From Cristatella mucedo (lineage: Eukaryota; Bryozoa; Phylactolaemata; Cristatellidae), in the NCBI GenBank assembly GCA_009760855.2, contig WPIO01000018.1:5846501-5910500 (forward strand): a DNA stretch of 64,000 nt. Reading direction: 5' to 3'. Numbering within the stretch: position 1 is the first letter of the stretch; each line of letters opens with the position of its first letter. Under the pieces are notes generated by a model that ran no database searches, had not been told where the DNA came from, and was given only the letters and a program-made list of their open reading frames with translations. Made by a program: the position numbers and the translations under genes. Of the stretch, positions 1 to 9,690 are shown one piece after another.

Positions 1-505
1 AGCCTAGATTGTGCGTGGCGATCGCATCGGCAAAAATGAGAGTATAAATTGTAGAAAGAATCAGACCAAGCACACATGCCTGATGTACCCTATACTTTTG
101 TGGTTCCTCTGATGTCTTTTGCCCGTTTACATTAGTACTTTGTAGTCTCCCATTGAGGCGAAACTTAAACCATTGCAGTGCAGTGCCGGTGGTGATCATG
201 CGAGATGGGAGAGACATTCGAAGGGGACTCGGCAGTAAGTAGCATCAAATGCTGCCAAATCATAAGCCAAACAAGCAGAGAGACTTTACCCGAGTCTGCA
301 TTCCTTAGAAGATCATTATACACCCTAAGGAATGCTGACTCTATGAAGTGATCAGTCTAGAACCAAACTGGAACTTGCTTGTTTGGTGTGAAGTTTCAAT
401 GTAAGAGTAAAGTTGGTATGTCACTACTTGCTCAAGTGTCTTTGCTAGGAACGGAGGGAGTCTGCGCGGAAGCTTCGCAAGACCTATTGGTCTAGAGTTG
501 CTTTC
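1..505. other. Unassigned sequence
   Basis: I see no open frame with family resemblance, no RNA gene and no clear repeat here. It borders a LINE-A fragment. Confidence 0.4.
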
Positions 506-1003
506 CTAATTAGTTGCCTTAACAGCAGCTTTTTTTGAAGGTGCAGGGGCATGACCTGAGGCTAAGGACATATTTATTATGTTAGTTATGCATGGCAGCA
601 GCAGATCTAAGCATCGTTGAAGTAGGGCAGTGTGAATAGGGTCGAGAGGAATAGTAATCTTTTTTGACTGGGAGGTGAATTTCAGGATAAGGTCACTGGT
701 GGCCTCCTTAAAAGTAGACATCGAGGTAGTGCACGGAATCGATGGACACGAGTCCTGCGTTGATGTAATCGATGGATAGCAGTCCAGAGGAGATGCTGAA
801 AGCTTAAGGATGGACTCTCTGATCCTGTCTATCTTGCTGAGAGCGACGCTAGAGAAGCGGCCTGGTAGGTGAGCAGAAGGATCGGTAGGGAAGGGGCTAA
901 CCTTAAAGCCGTTAGGGAGATGGTTGGTGGTAGACTTAAGTGTATTTGGATTGTGATTAAATTGGCCACAGCCGAAATTGCAATTCACTCTAGACCACCA
1001 CAA
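506..1003 (-). pseudogene. LINE-A (L2-like) fragment, linker ahead of the reverse transcriptase
   Basis: A 165-codon frame on the minus strand. Its second half matches the region just before the reverse transcriptase in the fuller LINE-A copy at 30.9-31.2 kb: IDRIRESI here against IDKIRESI there, LLLPCITNII in both, and MSLASGH at the end in both. This is the spacer between the endonuclease and RT of an L2/CR1-type non-LTR retrotransposon. The RT itself is missing because the fragment stops at the RT entry. Both ends look like internal breaks, with no ATT tail. It is a dead fragment. Confidence 0.8.
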
Positions 1004-1009
1004 ATCTTC

Positions 1010-1600
1010 CTAAAAATCCTCTGTTTGAAGCTCTAATTTAGACAGCACATGCGACAAACCTTTACGTAAAGTGTAATTGAACAATCTCACGACGATAGGC
1101 TGGGGGAGTTATTATGCAATTCTCTACAGTTGACCCGTGATATTTCTGTAATATATATCAATCTCCTGGAATCCACAACAAAAGGCCGAACTCGTAATCG
1201 AGAAGCTCGTGTTTTAATCCAAATTAAACGAACCTCTTTTTGCAGGATTCTCACTCAATTGTATGCCAATGAGTGTCGGCGTTCTCATGCAAATCACTGC
1301 AATTGACTGCAATGACCCGGGCAAGTACTGCAATCGTCAGCAATCCATAACAAATTGGCCAGGAGTCGGACTTCAAATTTAGTATTGAGCGCGCTGTTTA
1401 AAATGTAACTACGAGGTTTCGGGACACAGCGGAAACGCATTCTCATGCATCGCTCTTCATCAACTGCATTTGCCGGGCTGCTACCAAAATCCTCTTACAA
1501 TCTGTCATAAACCAACCCTAAATCAAATACGCGAAGCCTCAAGCTCGTTTTCTTATTAAAATACATAAATAATGATTGCGGCATATGCACACAGTTTTGT
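1010..1600. repeat. Degenerate ~180-bp satellite units (SAT180)
   Basis: At least three weak units recur at about 1,110, 1,290 and 1,450. Each has a GCAAT...CTGCAAT-type block, a C/G-rich core (acccgggcaagtactgcaat at about 1,306) and a GCAATCC-type block. The spacing and core match the better arrays at 9.7-11.5 and 38.7-41.6 kb. Confidence 0.55.
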
Positions 1601-1619
1601 GCGATAGAGTAAGCACTAA

Positions 1620-2100
1620 ATTGAAATGTTTGGGTAATTGGGCTTTGAGTTCGTATTCAGCGAAAGTCGGTAGCTCGCTTCCACCTTCGGTCATTGCAGG
1701 CAATGATCTCGCACCATTTAAGTCTTAAGAGAAAATGCATCTGTTCCGGTGAGCTTTGCCTACGCCCCCCCCCCCAGTGAACTTCTCTTTTTTATTCCTG
1801 TGTGCTTTGTATACTTACCTCTGCATGAATCAGAATATGTGTTCATTCCAGAGGTCCTATTTATCCCTAGCTCCCAGTGTCTTCTTGTGGGCGTTATTTG
1901 GCCTTTGCATGATACTTCGGTGCTTTTGCGTGCTTGTCTAAGCATGATACCAGGCATGTCATAAGCATTGTTTACAAATTCTCTTCAGCGAGTTTTCAAG
2001 CACCTGCAGAGAAATTTAGTTCAAGTAGTGCCTAGAGAGAAATTTAGTTCTTTGAGTGTTATTCTTATTGTTATGGTTGTCCTTATTATCGTGATATAAT
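1620..2100 (+). pseudogene. Old LINE C-terminal and 3'-UTR remnant
   Basis: The stretch at about 1,665-1,740 reads like the end of a non-LTR RT protein (a serine-leucine motif, then a phenylalanine-lysine-serine motif as in WNSLP...FKS). A decayed tail near 2,020-2,060 resembles the LINE-A terminal hairpin (gcctagagagaaatttag). No long frame survives. I infer the family from the tail only. Confidence 0.35.
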
Positions 2101-2103
2101 TCA

Positions 2104-2290
2104 AATATAATTCATTTGTACAGCCCCCTGAGAGAACTCAATCTCTACTCAGGCGCTTAACATTGGGCTCAGAGGGCTCCAGCCCAGGATCTCGGCCAGA
2201 ACTCGGTCGGGGCTTGTCTGGAACAGAGTGGAGATCTTGGTCGGGGCGAGCACCTTAACCACTGGGCCAAACCAGCCCGGCGATAGTGGA
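2104..2290 (-). repeat. SINE-1: tRNA-like head joined to a LINE-A-like tail
   Basis: On the minus strand it starts with a tRNA-like head (tggcccagtggttaaggtgc, box A-like) and ends with a GCGCCTGA...AGAGA...TTCTCTC hairpin and an ATT-rich tail. The same arrangement occurs at 45.5 and 51.1 kb. This copy seems to have an internal duplication, since a CGGTCGGGG/TGGTCGGGG block occurs twice (about 2,205 and 2,240). Confidence 0.7.
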
Positions 2291-2499
2291 TCGGCACGGC
2301 TCGACCACCAATTACTGGGTAGAACTGTTGCAGAATAGACCAGGTAAGGTGAGAGGAGTGCCCCCGTGACTGTATTTTCACAATCGCACGCAGCAAGTCG
2401 GAATTAACACTTTAAAGCTAAAGCAAAGGCACAAAGGGCTAAAGCTTAGAGCAAGTGAGCACTCAGCAAGCCGACGAGACAGCGATACGTTTTAGGCCT

Positions 2500-2625
2500 G
2501 TGCACACTCCTAGACTGTGGAACTCACTTCTGCAATTATTACGCCACTGCATCTTCTCTCCCTCCGCTGCCGGCTGTGGTACCTATCCAGCCGCGCCCTG
2601 AGTTGCTGCTTCCGTGCTACTCAGA
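2500..2625 (+). pseudogene. LINE-B 3' fragment
   Basis: The stretch beginning tgtggaactcacttctgcaa matches the C-terminal end of LINE-B as seen at 13.43 and 26.7 kb (a WNSLP-type motif followed by a Ser/Ala-rich tail). It is short, diverged and has no intact frame. Confidence 0.6.
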
Positions 2626-2639
2626 GAGCATGAACAAAA

Positions 2640-3370
2640 AATAACCTCCACTTTAGGTCAGTACAGGGTCACATGGCCAAAGTTTGTGCCATCAGACGTC
2701 AGCCGCGCCCTTGAGCTTATAGTAAAAAGTGTATATTTTTGTTTTCTAGTTTCCTTTATAGTACTTAGTTTATAGTAGAAGATAGGTAAAGAGTGCGGTG
2801 CTTTAAGGCGGCCCCAGCGATTCCAATTGGTTCTCGAATGGGTTTTCATGCCTTGTGACGGTGTTGATGTTGAACGACTGTTTTCCATGCTTGATGACTT
2901 CTGGATTGGCAGAGTACGCTCACTAGCACCTGTAAGCATAGATATTTTTACGTTTATCTAGCGCAATTCTTAGTTTTATTCGCACATGAAATGTATGTGC
3001 CTTTTGTTTTCTGTAACGACATTTCAGTTGACGTGATTTTTAAATTGAATTAAATTGTTTCTATATATTTTTTAAGAGATTAAAAACTTATTTAATCCAT
3101 TTTATTATTAACAAGAAAACTTCGTTGTGTAAAATCCCGCAATTATTCTGTCCCAACGCTGAGATTTTCGCGCTGATTTGGAATTTTGTGAGCACATGCT
3201 AGCTATTCCCCTGATTTTTCAAAGATTTTAACTTTCCCCACCCCTCACCGATTCATACTGGCGTTCAAAACCTAGTGAAAAAGCGCACCAGGGTCACCAG
3301 TCATTGGCATACAAAGTACAATTCTTACGGACGGTACAATTGCTGCATGGAGCACGTGGGCTTCTAGCTC
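2640..3370. other. Unassigned AT-rich sequence
   Basis: AT-rich DNA without a convincing frame or repeat. I see nothing I can name. Confidence 0.4.
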
Positions 3371-3485
3371 TTTTTTAAATCTCTTTAAGTCACGGGTTGC
3401 CGTCAGTAGGGAGTGAGTTTAAAGACATTAGGAGCATACCGATAGGAGGAACAATCTCTAAAGGACTTGAGGTTGGGGGTTAAAG
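3371..3485 (-). pseudogene. LINE-A fragment (RT C-terminal part)
   Basis: It matches, with gaps, the minus-strand LINE-A segment that runs from the 3' end of the coding region (gggagtgagtt...ggagcata...tctc.aaagga.ttgagg), as seen at 4.2 and 55.55 kb. Short and non-coding. Confidence 0.6.
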
Positions 3486-3796
3486 GCATCGAAAAACGAC
3501 ATCTGAAGAGCTCATTCATATTCAGACATGTGACAGACTTGCCACGTGATGTGGTGAATATGATAAAATAGGAATATTGAATATGAATGCGAAATATGAA
3601 AAATGAAGTCTGAATAAGACGTACTTTGGGTAGGTACTCTGGAATAAGAGAACCTAAAGGGGAACGGCACGACTCAAAGTAATGCCCTGCTTGATGGGGA
3701 GCCGGTACAGTGCAGTGAGAAGTGGCACGAAAAGTGGCAGTTAAAAAATTCTCGACAGATTAGCTCTGCTGCAGTGTTTAGCAGAAATCATATAGG

Positions 3797-4015
3797 TCAC
3801 ATTGAACTGAGAGGAGGACCTGCGATTAGTGAGTTACAGAAGTCTTCACCTGTTGTCATGAATGCACGGACCAGGTTGGCTGCGATGAGATTGTCTGTGC
3901 AGGCTCGAATACTTGTGATGGTAAGTAGCTGGTGATAGGTGAACTTAACTGTTGAGTCGGTTTGATCATCTGGTGAAAATTTTTCTTTTAACAGGACATC
4001 GAGATTGAGCTCCAC
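3797..4015 (-). pseudogene. LINE-A fragment (RT region after the catalytic core)
   Basis: The 72-codon frame aligns with the LINE-A segment containing NLGVIFQSDLSLDDHI and DFCNSL. Here it reads NLDVLLKEKFSPDD and DFCNSLIAG. It abuts another LINE-A piece whose start lies at 4,027, so two broken pieces sit side by side. Confidence 0.7.
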
Positions 4016-4026
4016 CGCATATAATA

Positions 4027-4735
4027 AACCACACGAAAAACATGGTTAGGGGTGACATGAACAGGGTCTGCATGCAAATGTGGTTAGTGGCAGCATGTAC
4101 AGTGTCAGCACGCATAAGCACAGGACGAATCACATGGACCCACTAAATGCTGTCATAAATAGGTGCGTTTTAAATTTCTTGTTAAATGTGGTCAAGTCAG
4201 GGAATGTCGTGACGGAAGTTGGGAGTGAGTTTCAGGCTTTGGGAGCATACGAACTAAAGGCACAGTCTCCAAAGGATTTGAGATTTGTACGAGGTATAAG
4301 TAAACAGTTACTTTCCGAAAAGCGGATGGTACGATGCTTAGTCTGGTATGGGAGTGGTTCTAATGGATAGGCTAGAGCCAGAAGATGAAGGGACCTAAAA
4401 ATGAGAGACAAAACCTCGAAGTCGACCCGTTGCTTGACTGGCAGCCAGTGCTGGTCAGCGAGAAGTTGTGCGATGTGGCAACTGCGATGCTCACGACAGA
4501 CACACTTAGCTGCAGAGTTTTGCACCAGCTGGAAGTGCCTGATGGCACTGGCCTGTAGACCAACAAACAGTGAGTTAGAGAAGTCAAGACGGTATGTCAC
4601 ACATGCATGGACTAGTTTAGATGTGGTATCCCTGCCTAAAAAAAGTCCAAATTTTAGTAATGCCATAAAATAAGTAATAAAGAGACTTCTAAATTTCGTT
4701 CAGATTCAACCGGAGATATACTTGAGTCGGATGGG
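4027..4735 (-). pseudogene. LINE-A 3' half (RT C-terminus and 3' UTR)
   Basis: On the minus strand a frame of 144 codons (4,232-4,666) gives the RT C-terminal region with LVHACVTYRLDFSNSL, RSCHIAQLLADQHWLPVKQR and FSSYAPKAW. It is followed by a 3' UTR that shares gcatgctgacc-like and ctgacactg-like words with the 32.6-kb copy. The last 100 bases or so of the LINE tail are missing at the low-coordinate end. The element is 5'-truncated near 4,735. Confidence 0.85.
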
Positions 4736-4739
4736 AGTG

Positions 4740-5540
4740 TGGCAAGATGCACATCCTCGTTACAAAGTATGTCAATGATTGTTATTCTTTCTAGTCACCA
4801 ATTATTAGGGACAGCTAGACGGAGTAAGTGAATGAATGGACCTAAAAGTTTCTGACCTAACTATGAATTCAACACGCTGCCTGTTGAATAAAACCACAAG
4901 TATATGGAGAGGCCTACAATTTTCTTGACGGAAACGAGAAACCGTTATGCACTTACCAGTTCATCCGGAAAATCGCGTGTAAAAAAAATCATTAATTGAT
5001 CTGTTTGATTATACTTCGGCTTCAGTCGTAGGACCTCAATACAGCTGCTTAAGAAGCCAGCCTGCTGTGGCTACTTCCCGCGATTTCGTTCGAAGATAAT
5101 CAGCACGCATCCGTTGCGATGGTTCTGTAGAAAATGATGCGAGTAGCCGAAGTTAAATCGGATGATGAAGCTGTAGCCTAATGGCAACGAATTCTTGGGC
5201 AGCATTGCCGATAACTGTATCGACATCGCTGACCATCACAGAGAGCGTCTAGTTAAAGCAAGACAATCCGCATTGAGAGGTTTGCGGACTGTTGCAAGAA
5301 TCGTTGTTTGCATCGCTTTGATTCCTAAAAATGTTCATCCAGCATAAATAAGTCGCCGCAGAGTGTTAGACGATGTCTGTATTCCGGAAACGGTCGGGCT
5401 TCATCTGTATATCCACTTTATACAAACGGCCAACCGCCAATGCAGCACTACGTGGCTGGCAAGCTGCCAGGATTCATAAGTGGGGCTGTAAGCGGGGCAA
5501 GAGTATTACCGCTGGGTTTTAGCGACTTGGGTGAGGTGCT
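4740..5540. other. Unassigned sequence upstream of the gypsy pol
   Basis: I find no gag-like frame, zinc knuckle or recognisable 5' LTR here, although a complete gypsy element would have them. The gypsy element seems to be 5'-truncated. Confidence 0.4.
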
Positions 5541-5561
5541 CGCACTTCACGACCATGACCC

Positions 5562-6548
5562 ATGACCACTTTATCGCTCTCGAGAGGGCATCCTCACAAT
5601 GGCGGTGGACCTGCAGGTAGATGGCCATTACGTCGCTGGACTTCTAGACTCCGGGCCGGAATCTCGTTAGTTGATGCTAAGCATGTTACGGCCAGGGGCT
5701 TGAAGTTGAATAAGTCTACCATGAAGGCCGTCGGGCTGACCGGAGCACCACTGGATATCATATGCACAGCCAGCGTCCTTATCACTATAGCAAAGTTGGT
5801 AAGAAGGCGCGTAGTTCATGTAGCCGAGGGTAGCTCATTTCCAGTGCTACTAGGGACAGACTTCCTTAGGAAACTTCCCCCTCTTACTCAGGACTACGAG
5901 CAAGGTGTAGCGACTATTGGGACCCATACAATAAACCTGAGGAGCAACCGCTCTTGTGACCCACCTGAGGTTGATGTGTGTGTGCCAGACAACCTAAATA
6001 TTGCACCTAGGTGCGAGCAGTTGGTCAGATGCCCTGTGACGACTGCATTAGAGGTCGAGTGGCTGTTCGAGCCCAACGAAGGGAGGCTGGCAGAGCTGGG
6101 TCTGGCTGCAGCTAGGGCCGTAGTCGTATCGCGGGGCTGGGTCCCAGTGCGGCTCATTAATACTGGCCACCAACCGGTCCGACTCAAGCTGGGAACTCAT
6201 ATTGGGAGAGTGTTTCCAGTTGAGTCCAGGGTGGCAGTACAAAAATGGCCAGCCACTGAAGTGTGTGGCGTTAAGGAAGTGGCGTCGGATGAGTTACAGT
6301 TTGAACTTTCAGGAACTAGCTTGAAACCACAGGAGCAGCAGCTGCTGCGAGATCTCCTGATTGATTATCGGGATGTCTTCTCAAGTGGGAGCTTAGACCT
6401 CGGCCTGCTAGAACAGGTGCAGCACCAAATAGACACCAGGAGTTGGAGGCCAATTCGGGCCAGGCCCTACCCTGTACCTCAGGCACTGCGGTCCGAAGTA
6501 GAAACCAGGTACGCGACATGCTCTAAGCCGGTGTGGAGAGTCGTGTAG
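5562..6548 (+). pseudogene. Gypsy protease end and RT N-terminal segment
   Basis: The frame of 5,562-6,548 carries the C-terminal protease signature LLGTDFL (about residues 96-102) and, after a linker, the typical gypsy RT entry: LLIDYRDVFSSG, then QHQIDTRSWRPIRARPYPVP. The aspartic-protease active site (LLDSG, a DSG variant of DTG) lies in another frame at about 5,645-5,660 and runs into a stop. A frameshift therefore separates the active site from the rest of the domain. The frame ends 70 bp before the next RT segment. Confidence 0.85.
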
Positions 6549-7244
6549 CCCATGGAGTTCGCCGGTAGAACTAGTCAAGAAGAAGGACGGTACCTACCGG
6601 TTCTGTGTCGATTATATGTGGCTTAACTCGGTAACGGTCAAGGACAGCTACCCATTACCTCGGCCAGACGAGGTGTGTCAATTGTTAGGGGGTACGCGAT
6701 ACTTCAGCACTCTTGACCTCGCCTCAGGATACTGGCAGATAGCGATGCACCTTAAGGACAAGGCAAAGACTGCCTTCATGACCTACAATGGGCAGTACCA
6801 GTTTAGGAAGATGAGCTTTGGGCTGTGCAACGCACCAGGTACGTTCCAGCGAGCTATAGACTTTGTCCTAGCGGGTCTTCAACGGACTACTTGCCTAATT
6901 TATATTGATGACGTATTGGTCTTTTCGCGGAGCTTTGAGGGGCATCTTATTCGGCTTGGGGAGGTTCTTGACAGGATGAGGGCAAATGGTCTCAAGATCA
7001 AACACCAAAATGCCACTTCGCCAGAGACGAAGTGTGTTATCTGGGGCACGTACTGTCCCCGGACGGTATATTGCCAGATCCTGAGAATATGGACAAGATT
7101 GTGCATTACCCACCACCCAAGGATGTACAGGGTGTCAGGCAGTTCCTTGGACTGGCCTCCTACTATCGCAAGTTTGTGCCAGGGTTTTCAAAAATCGCTG
7201 GGTCGCTAGACAACCTGCTGCGGAAGGGTGAGCGCTTCGTGTGA
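6549..7244 (+). pseudogene. Gypsy reverse transcriptase core
   Basis: The frame from 6,616 carries RT motifs in order: FSTLDLASGYWQI, KTAFMT, QFRKMSFGLCNAPGTFQR and the catalytic YIDD box (IYIDDVLVFS). After about residue 137 the reading moves to another frame (7,032-7,244), which continues with YLGHVLSPDGI, VRQFLGLASYYRKFV and GFSKIAG, the thumb and connection. The catalytic Asp pair is intact, but the frameshift and the missing methionine context show this is not functional. Confidence 0.92.
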
Positions 7245-7836
7245 TCGAGGTAATGCGAGCGTTCCTTCAAGGATCTCTGGGACCGGCTGTTTGCCAAGCC
7301 AATTCTTAGGTTCCCGGACTTTGCTGCACCATTTGTACTTAGTACGGATGCCAGTGGTACTGCTCTAGGGGCCGTTCTCGTGCAAGTGGCGGATGGGAAA
7401 TAGCATGCCGTGGCCTATTTCAGCCGAATTCTGAACAAGGCCGAACGTAATTATTCCACCGTTTCGCGGTAGGCATTAGCCGTCGTAGCGGTGCGCCACT
7501 TTTGAGAGTACCTTTATGGCCACCGGTTCTCTGTTCTGACTGATCACCAGCCTTTGGTGTGAGTTCTTAAAGGGAATCACGAATCTCGGCGCTTAGCAAA
7601 GTGGGCCTTGGAGCTACAGGAGTACGATATGGAGGTGAAATATCGTTGTGGGAAGGCTAATGACAATGTGGATGCTCTGTCACGTTTGCAAGAGCCCACT
7701 CCTGCTGGCGTCGTGGGCACTGTCGTTGCAGCCGAGGCTGACCCTGCGTACATGAGGAAAATGCAGTTGAACGATTCGTTGCTGCACTGCCTAATGGATT
7801 CGTTGCAGGGGAACGATGTCGGACACTGCACATAGG
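7245..7836 (+). pseudogene. Gypsy RNase H segment with several stops
   Basis: In one continuous frame I read FVLSTDASGTALGAVL, then a YFSRILNKAERNYSTV block, VLTDHQPL and the connection KYRCGKANDNVDALSRL. These are the D, E and D positions of the gypsy RNase H. At least four stop codons interrupt it (near 7,400, 7,468, 7,502 and 7,558). The last 75 codons (7,608-7,835) are open and end ahead of the integrase. Confidence 0.85.
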
Positions 7837-7934
7837 AGCATAGACAATAAGTCAACGATCATCGCTCGTCGTTCGTTCTGCTCCTGAATGGGTGTCTCTA
7901 TCGGGCCGTCGTCGGAAGGTGCCGTAAGCAGCTG

Positions 7935-8684
7935 GTGGTACCTGCTGCCCTGCGGCTGCATGTTAAGCGGGAGTGCCACGACGGTCTATTCGGAGCACAT
8001 CTGGGCACCCAGAAGACCCTGAGCCGCGTGCAGGAGCGATATTTCTGGCCAGGCATGGCAGAAGATTGCGGAGTATTAAGGACGTGCAGCGCATGCCACT
8101 CCAAAAAGCAGCTTAGGCAATGGGCGAAAGTGCCTCTGAAGAGCATCCCAGTGGAACGACCTTGGCAACGAGTTGCCATGGACATAGTGAAGCTGCCACT
8201 AACATCGTCAGGGAACCGGTACATACTAGTGATGACCAACTGCTTCACCAAGTGGCCCGAGGCTAGAGCGATTCCGGACCAGACAGCACTGACCGACGCC
8301 AAAGTCCTCATGGAAGAGATTGCCTACCGGCACGGTGTTCCTGATCAGGTCCTCTCTGACCGTGGAGCCAACTTTATGTCTCGAAGGCTCGAGCGGGTGT
8401 CACATGATGTTTATCGACCAATTGCACACATCGCGTATCACCCACAGACTGGTGGGCTAGTAGAGCACTTTAATAGCACACTTGTAGAGATGCTTTCCAT
8501 GTTTTCCAGTAGCAACCAGCGTGATTGGGACTTGTTCACACCGTACTTAGTACTGCGTACTGCTGTTTTCCTATCAAACTTGCTTTCACGAGTCGACTTG
8601 TTTCAGCCCATTTTTCATGAACTCCACTCGGCGACGAACACTCGTAGTTGGACCAGCTACTGCCTTGCTAAGCGATCAGGCTAA
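7935..8684 (+). pseudogene. Gypsy integrase
   Basis: A 249-codon frame. It opens with an HHCC zinc-binding module (ECHDGLFGAHLG, then CSACHSKK). It continues with the core D (AMDIVKLP), the second D (LSDRGANF) and the glutamate (GLVEHFNSTL) of the DDE triad, all present. The usual HPQTDG reads HPQTGG. The C-terminal part falls apart after about residue 200, and no chromodomain is visible. It is the best-preserved part of this element. Confidence 0.88.
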
Positions 8685-8769
8685 TGCAGGCCCAGCGGGC
8701 TCACGACAAAGCGAAAGCCCATCAGGCTAATGCAGGCCCAGCGGAAGCCCAATCCCCTTTTTAAAAACT

Positions 8770-9180
8770 TTGTGTAGAATTCGTATGTTCCGTGGCATGC
8801 GAAAGGTTGAACAGATGTTGCTATGTGTTTCCGGTGATTTTTGGTTGATCTTGACTCCGGTCAACGTGCATCGTGGAGCATTTGGGACTACGACGGACAG
8901 CAATCGTCTGGCCACCTCATGAGGATGATGCCCACAGAGAGGACAGCGACCGCTAGCTTGCCAGAAGCGACTACGCCTCGTGAACTGGACATTGTCTGAT
9001 AAATACGAGGACATTTTAAATCAGTCATGTTGGTAGCGTTGTACTAGATTTGTAATCGTGGTTACTCGGTGTCATGCTAATGAGCCACAGCTGTTTACGT
9101 GGAGCCTTTGTGGTAGTTGGACGACATGTCCACAGAGTGGATGGTTGCAGATGCGAGGACGCATCTTCCCCCCCCCCCCG
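8770..9180. other. Gypsy 3' end, non-coding
   Basis: Decayed sequence between the integrase and a possible LTR. A run of eleven or more C ends it near 9,179. I cannot identify a polypurine tract with confidence. Confidence 0.35.
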
Positions 9181-9690
9181 GATGGTGACATATGTACCCT
9201 AGAGTAGGCGGGCCCACCGAAATTCGATATGTCAGCTAAGCGTTACCTTACCCCGGAAGGGCAAAGCGGGGGGGGGGGGGTCAGCTCCCAGAGGACCGGA
9301 ACTTGGGACAGTGTGCTCGCTCTCTCTCTCGGTGGAAGCTCTCGACGGTTGTGGAAGTTCCACTCCGTCTATCCCAGAGTACTCAGCTAGCCGGGTCTTG
9401 GACGGCGTACGCTTGTACTGGTGAGACGGAGTCCTACGACGGGGCGACTGTGGAAGCCGCCTGAAAACTAATACGTTTGTTCACGCTTGCGGCGTCATCC
9501 CGTGCCCCTGTAGTTTACCTTGCATAAGACCTTCCTCTGTAGACTTGCTTAGTTCCCCCTTTGTATAGCACATGCGTGTGTTATATAAAGTGTTGTGTTC
9601 CCGGTCGATCACACGTAAACCACTGTTACCGGAGGGCCCGGCGTAACGACCTAGAACGGACATAGATAGTAGTGGGCCGTAGTGGGACTT
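9181..9690 (+). mobile_element. Possible 3' LTR of the gypsy element
   Basis: GC-rich sequence with a promoter-like tatataaag at about 9,583 and pyrimidine runs, placed where the 3' LTR should be. There is no second LTR in the window to compare it with, so the borders are guesses. It ends where the satellite array starts. Confidence 0.3.

Larger units (their letters stand above)
5545..8765 (+). mobile_element. Decayed Ty3/gypsy retrotransposon, pol region
   Basis: Protease, reverse transcriptase, RNase H and integrase segments follow each other on the plus strand in Ty3/gypsy order (integrase last, unlike copia). The frame is broken at least three times between domains and has several stops in the RNase H part, so no polyprotein can be made. 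No gag, primer-binding site or 5' LTR is visible upstream. The integrase tail runs out near 8.7 kb, where a short stretch (caggctaatgcaggcccagc) is repeated. Confidence 0.92.

Noticed and set aside
2658-2939. 93-codon minus-strand frame
   Set aside because: No motif, no repeat partner, no splice or poly(A) context.
4401-4673. Plus-strand 90-codon frame, recurring at 32.1, 33.1, 55.8 and 59.6 kb in either direction
   Set aside because: Antisense shadow of the LINE-A RT C-terminal region.
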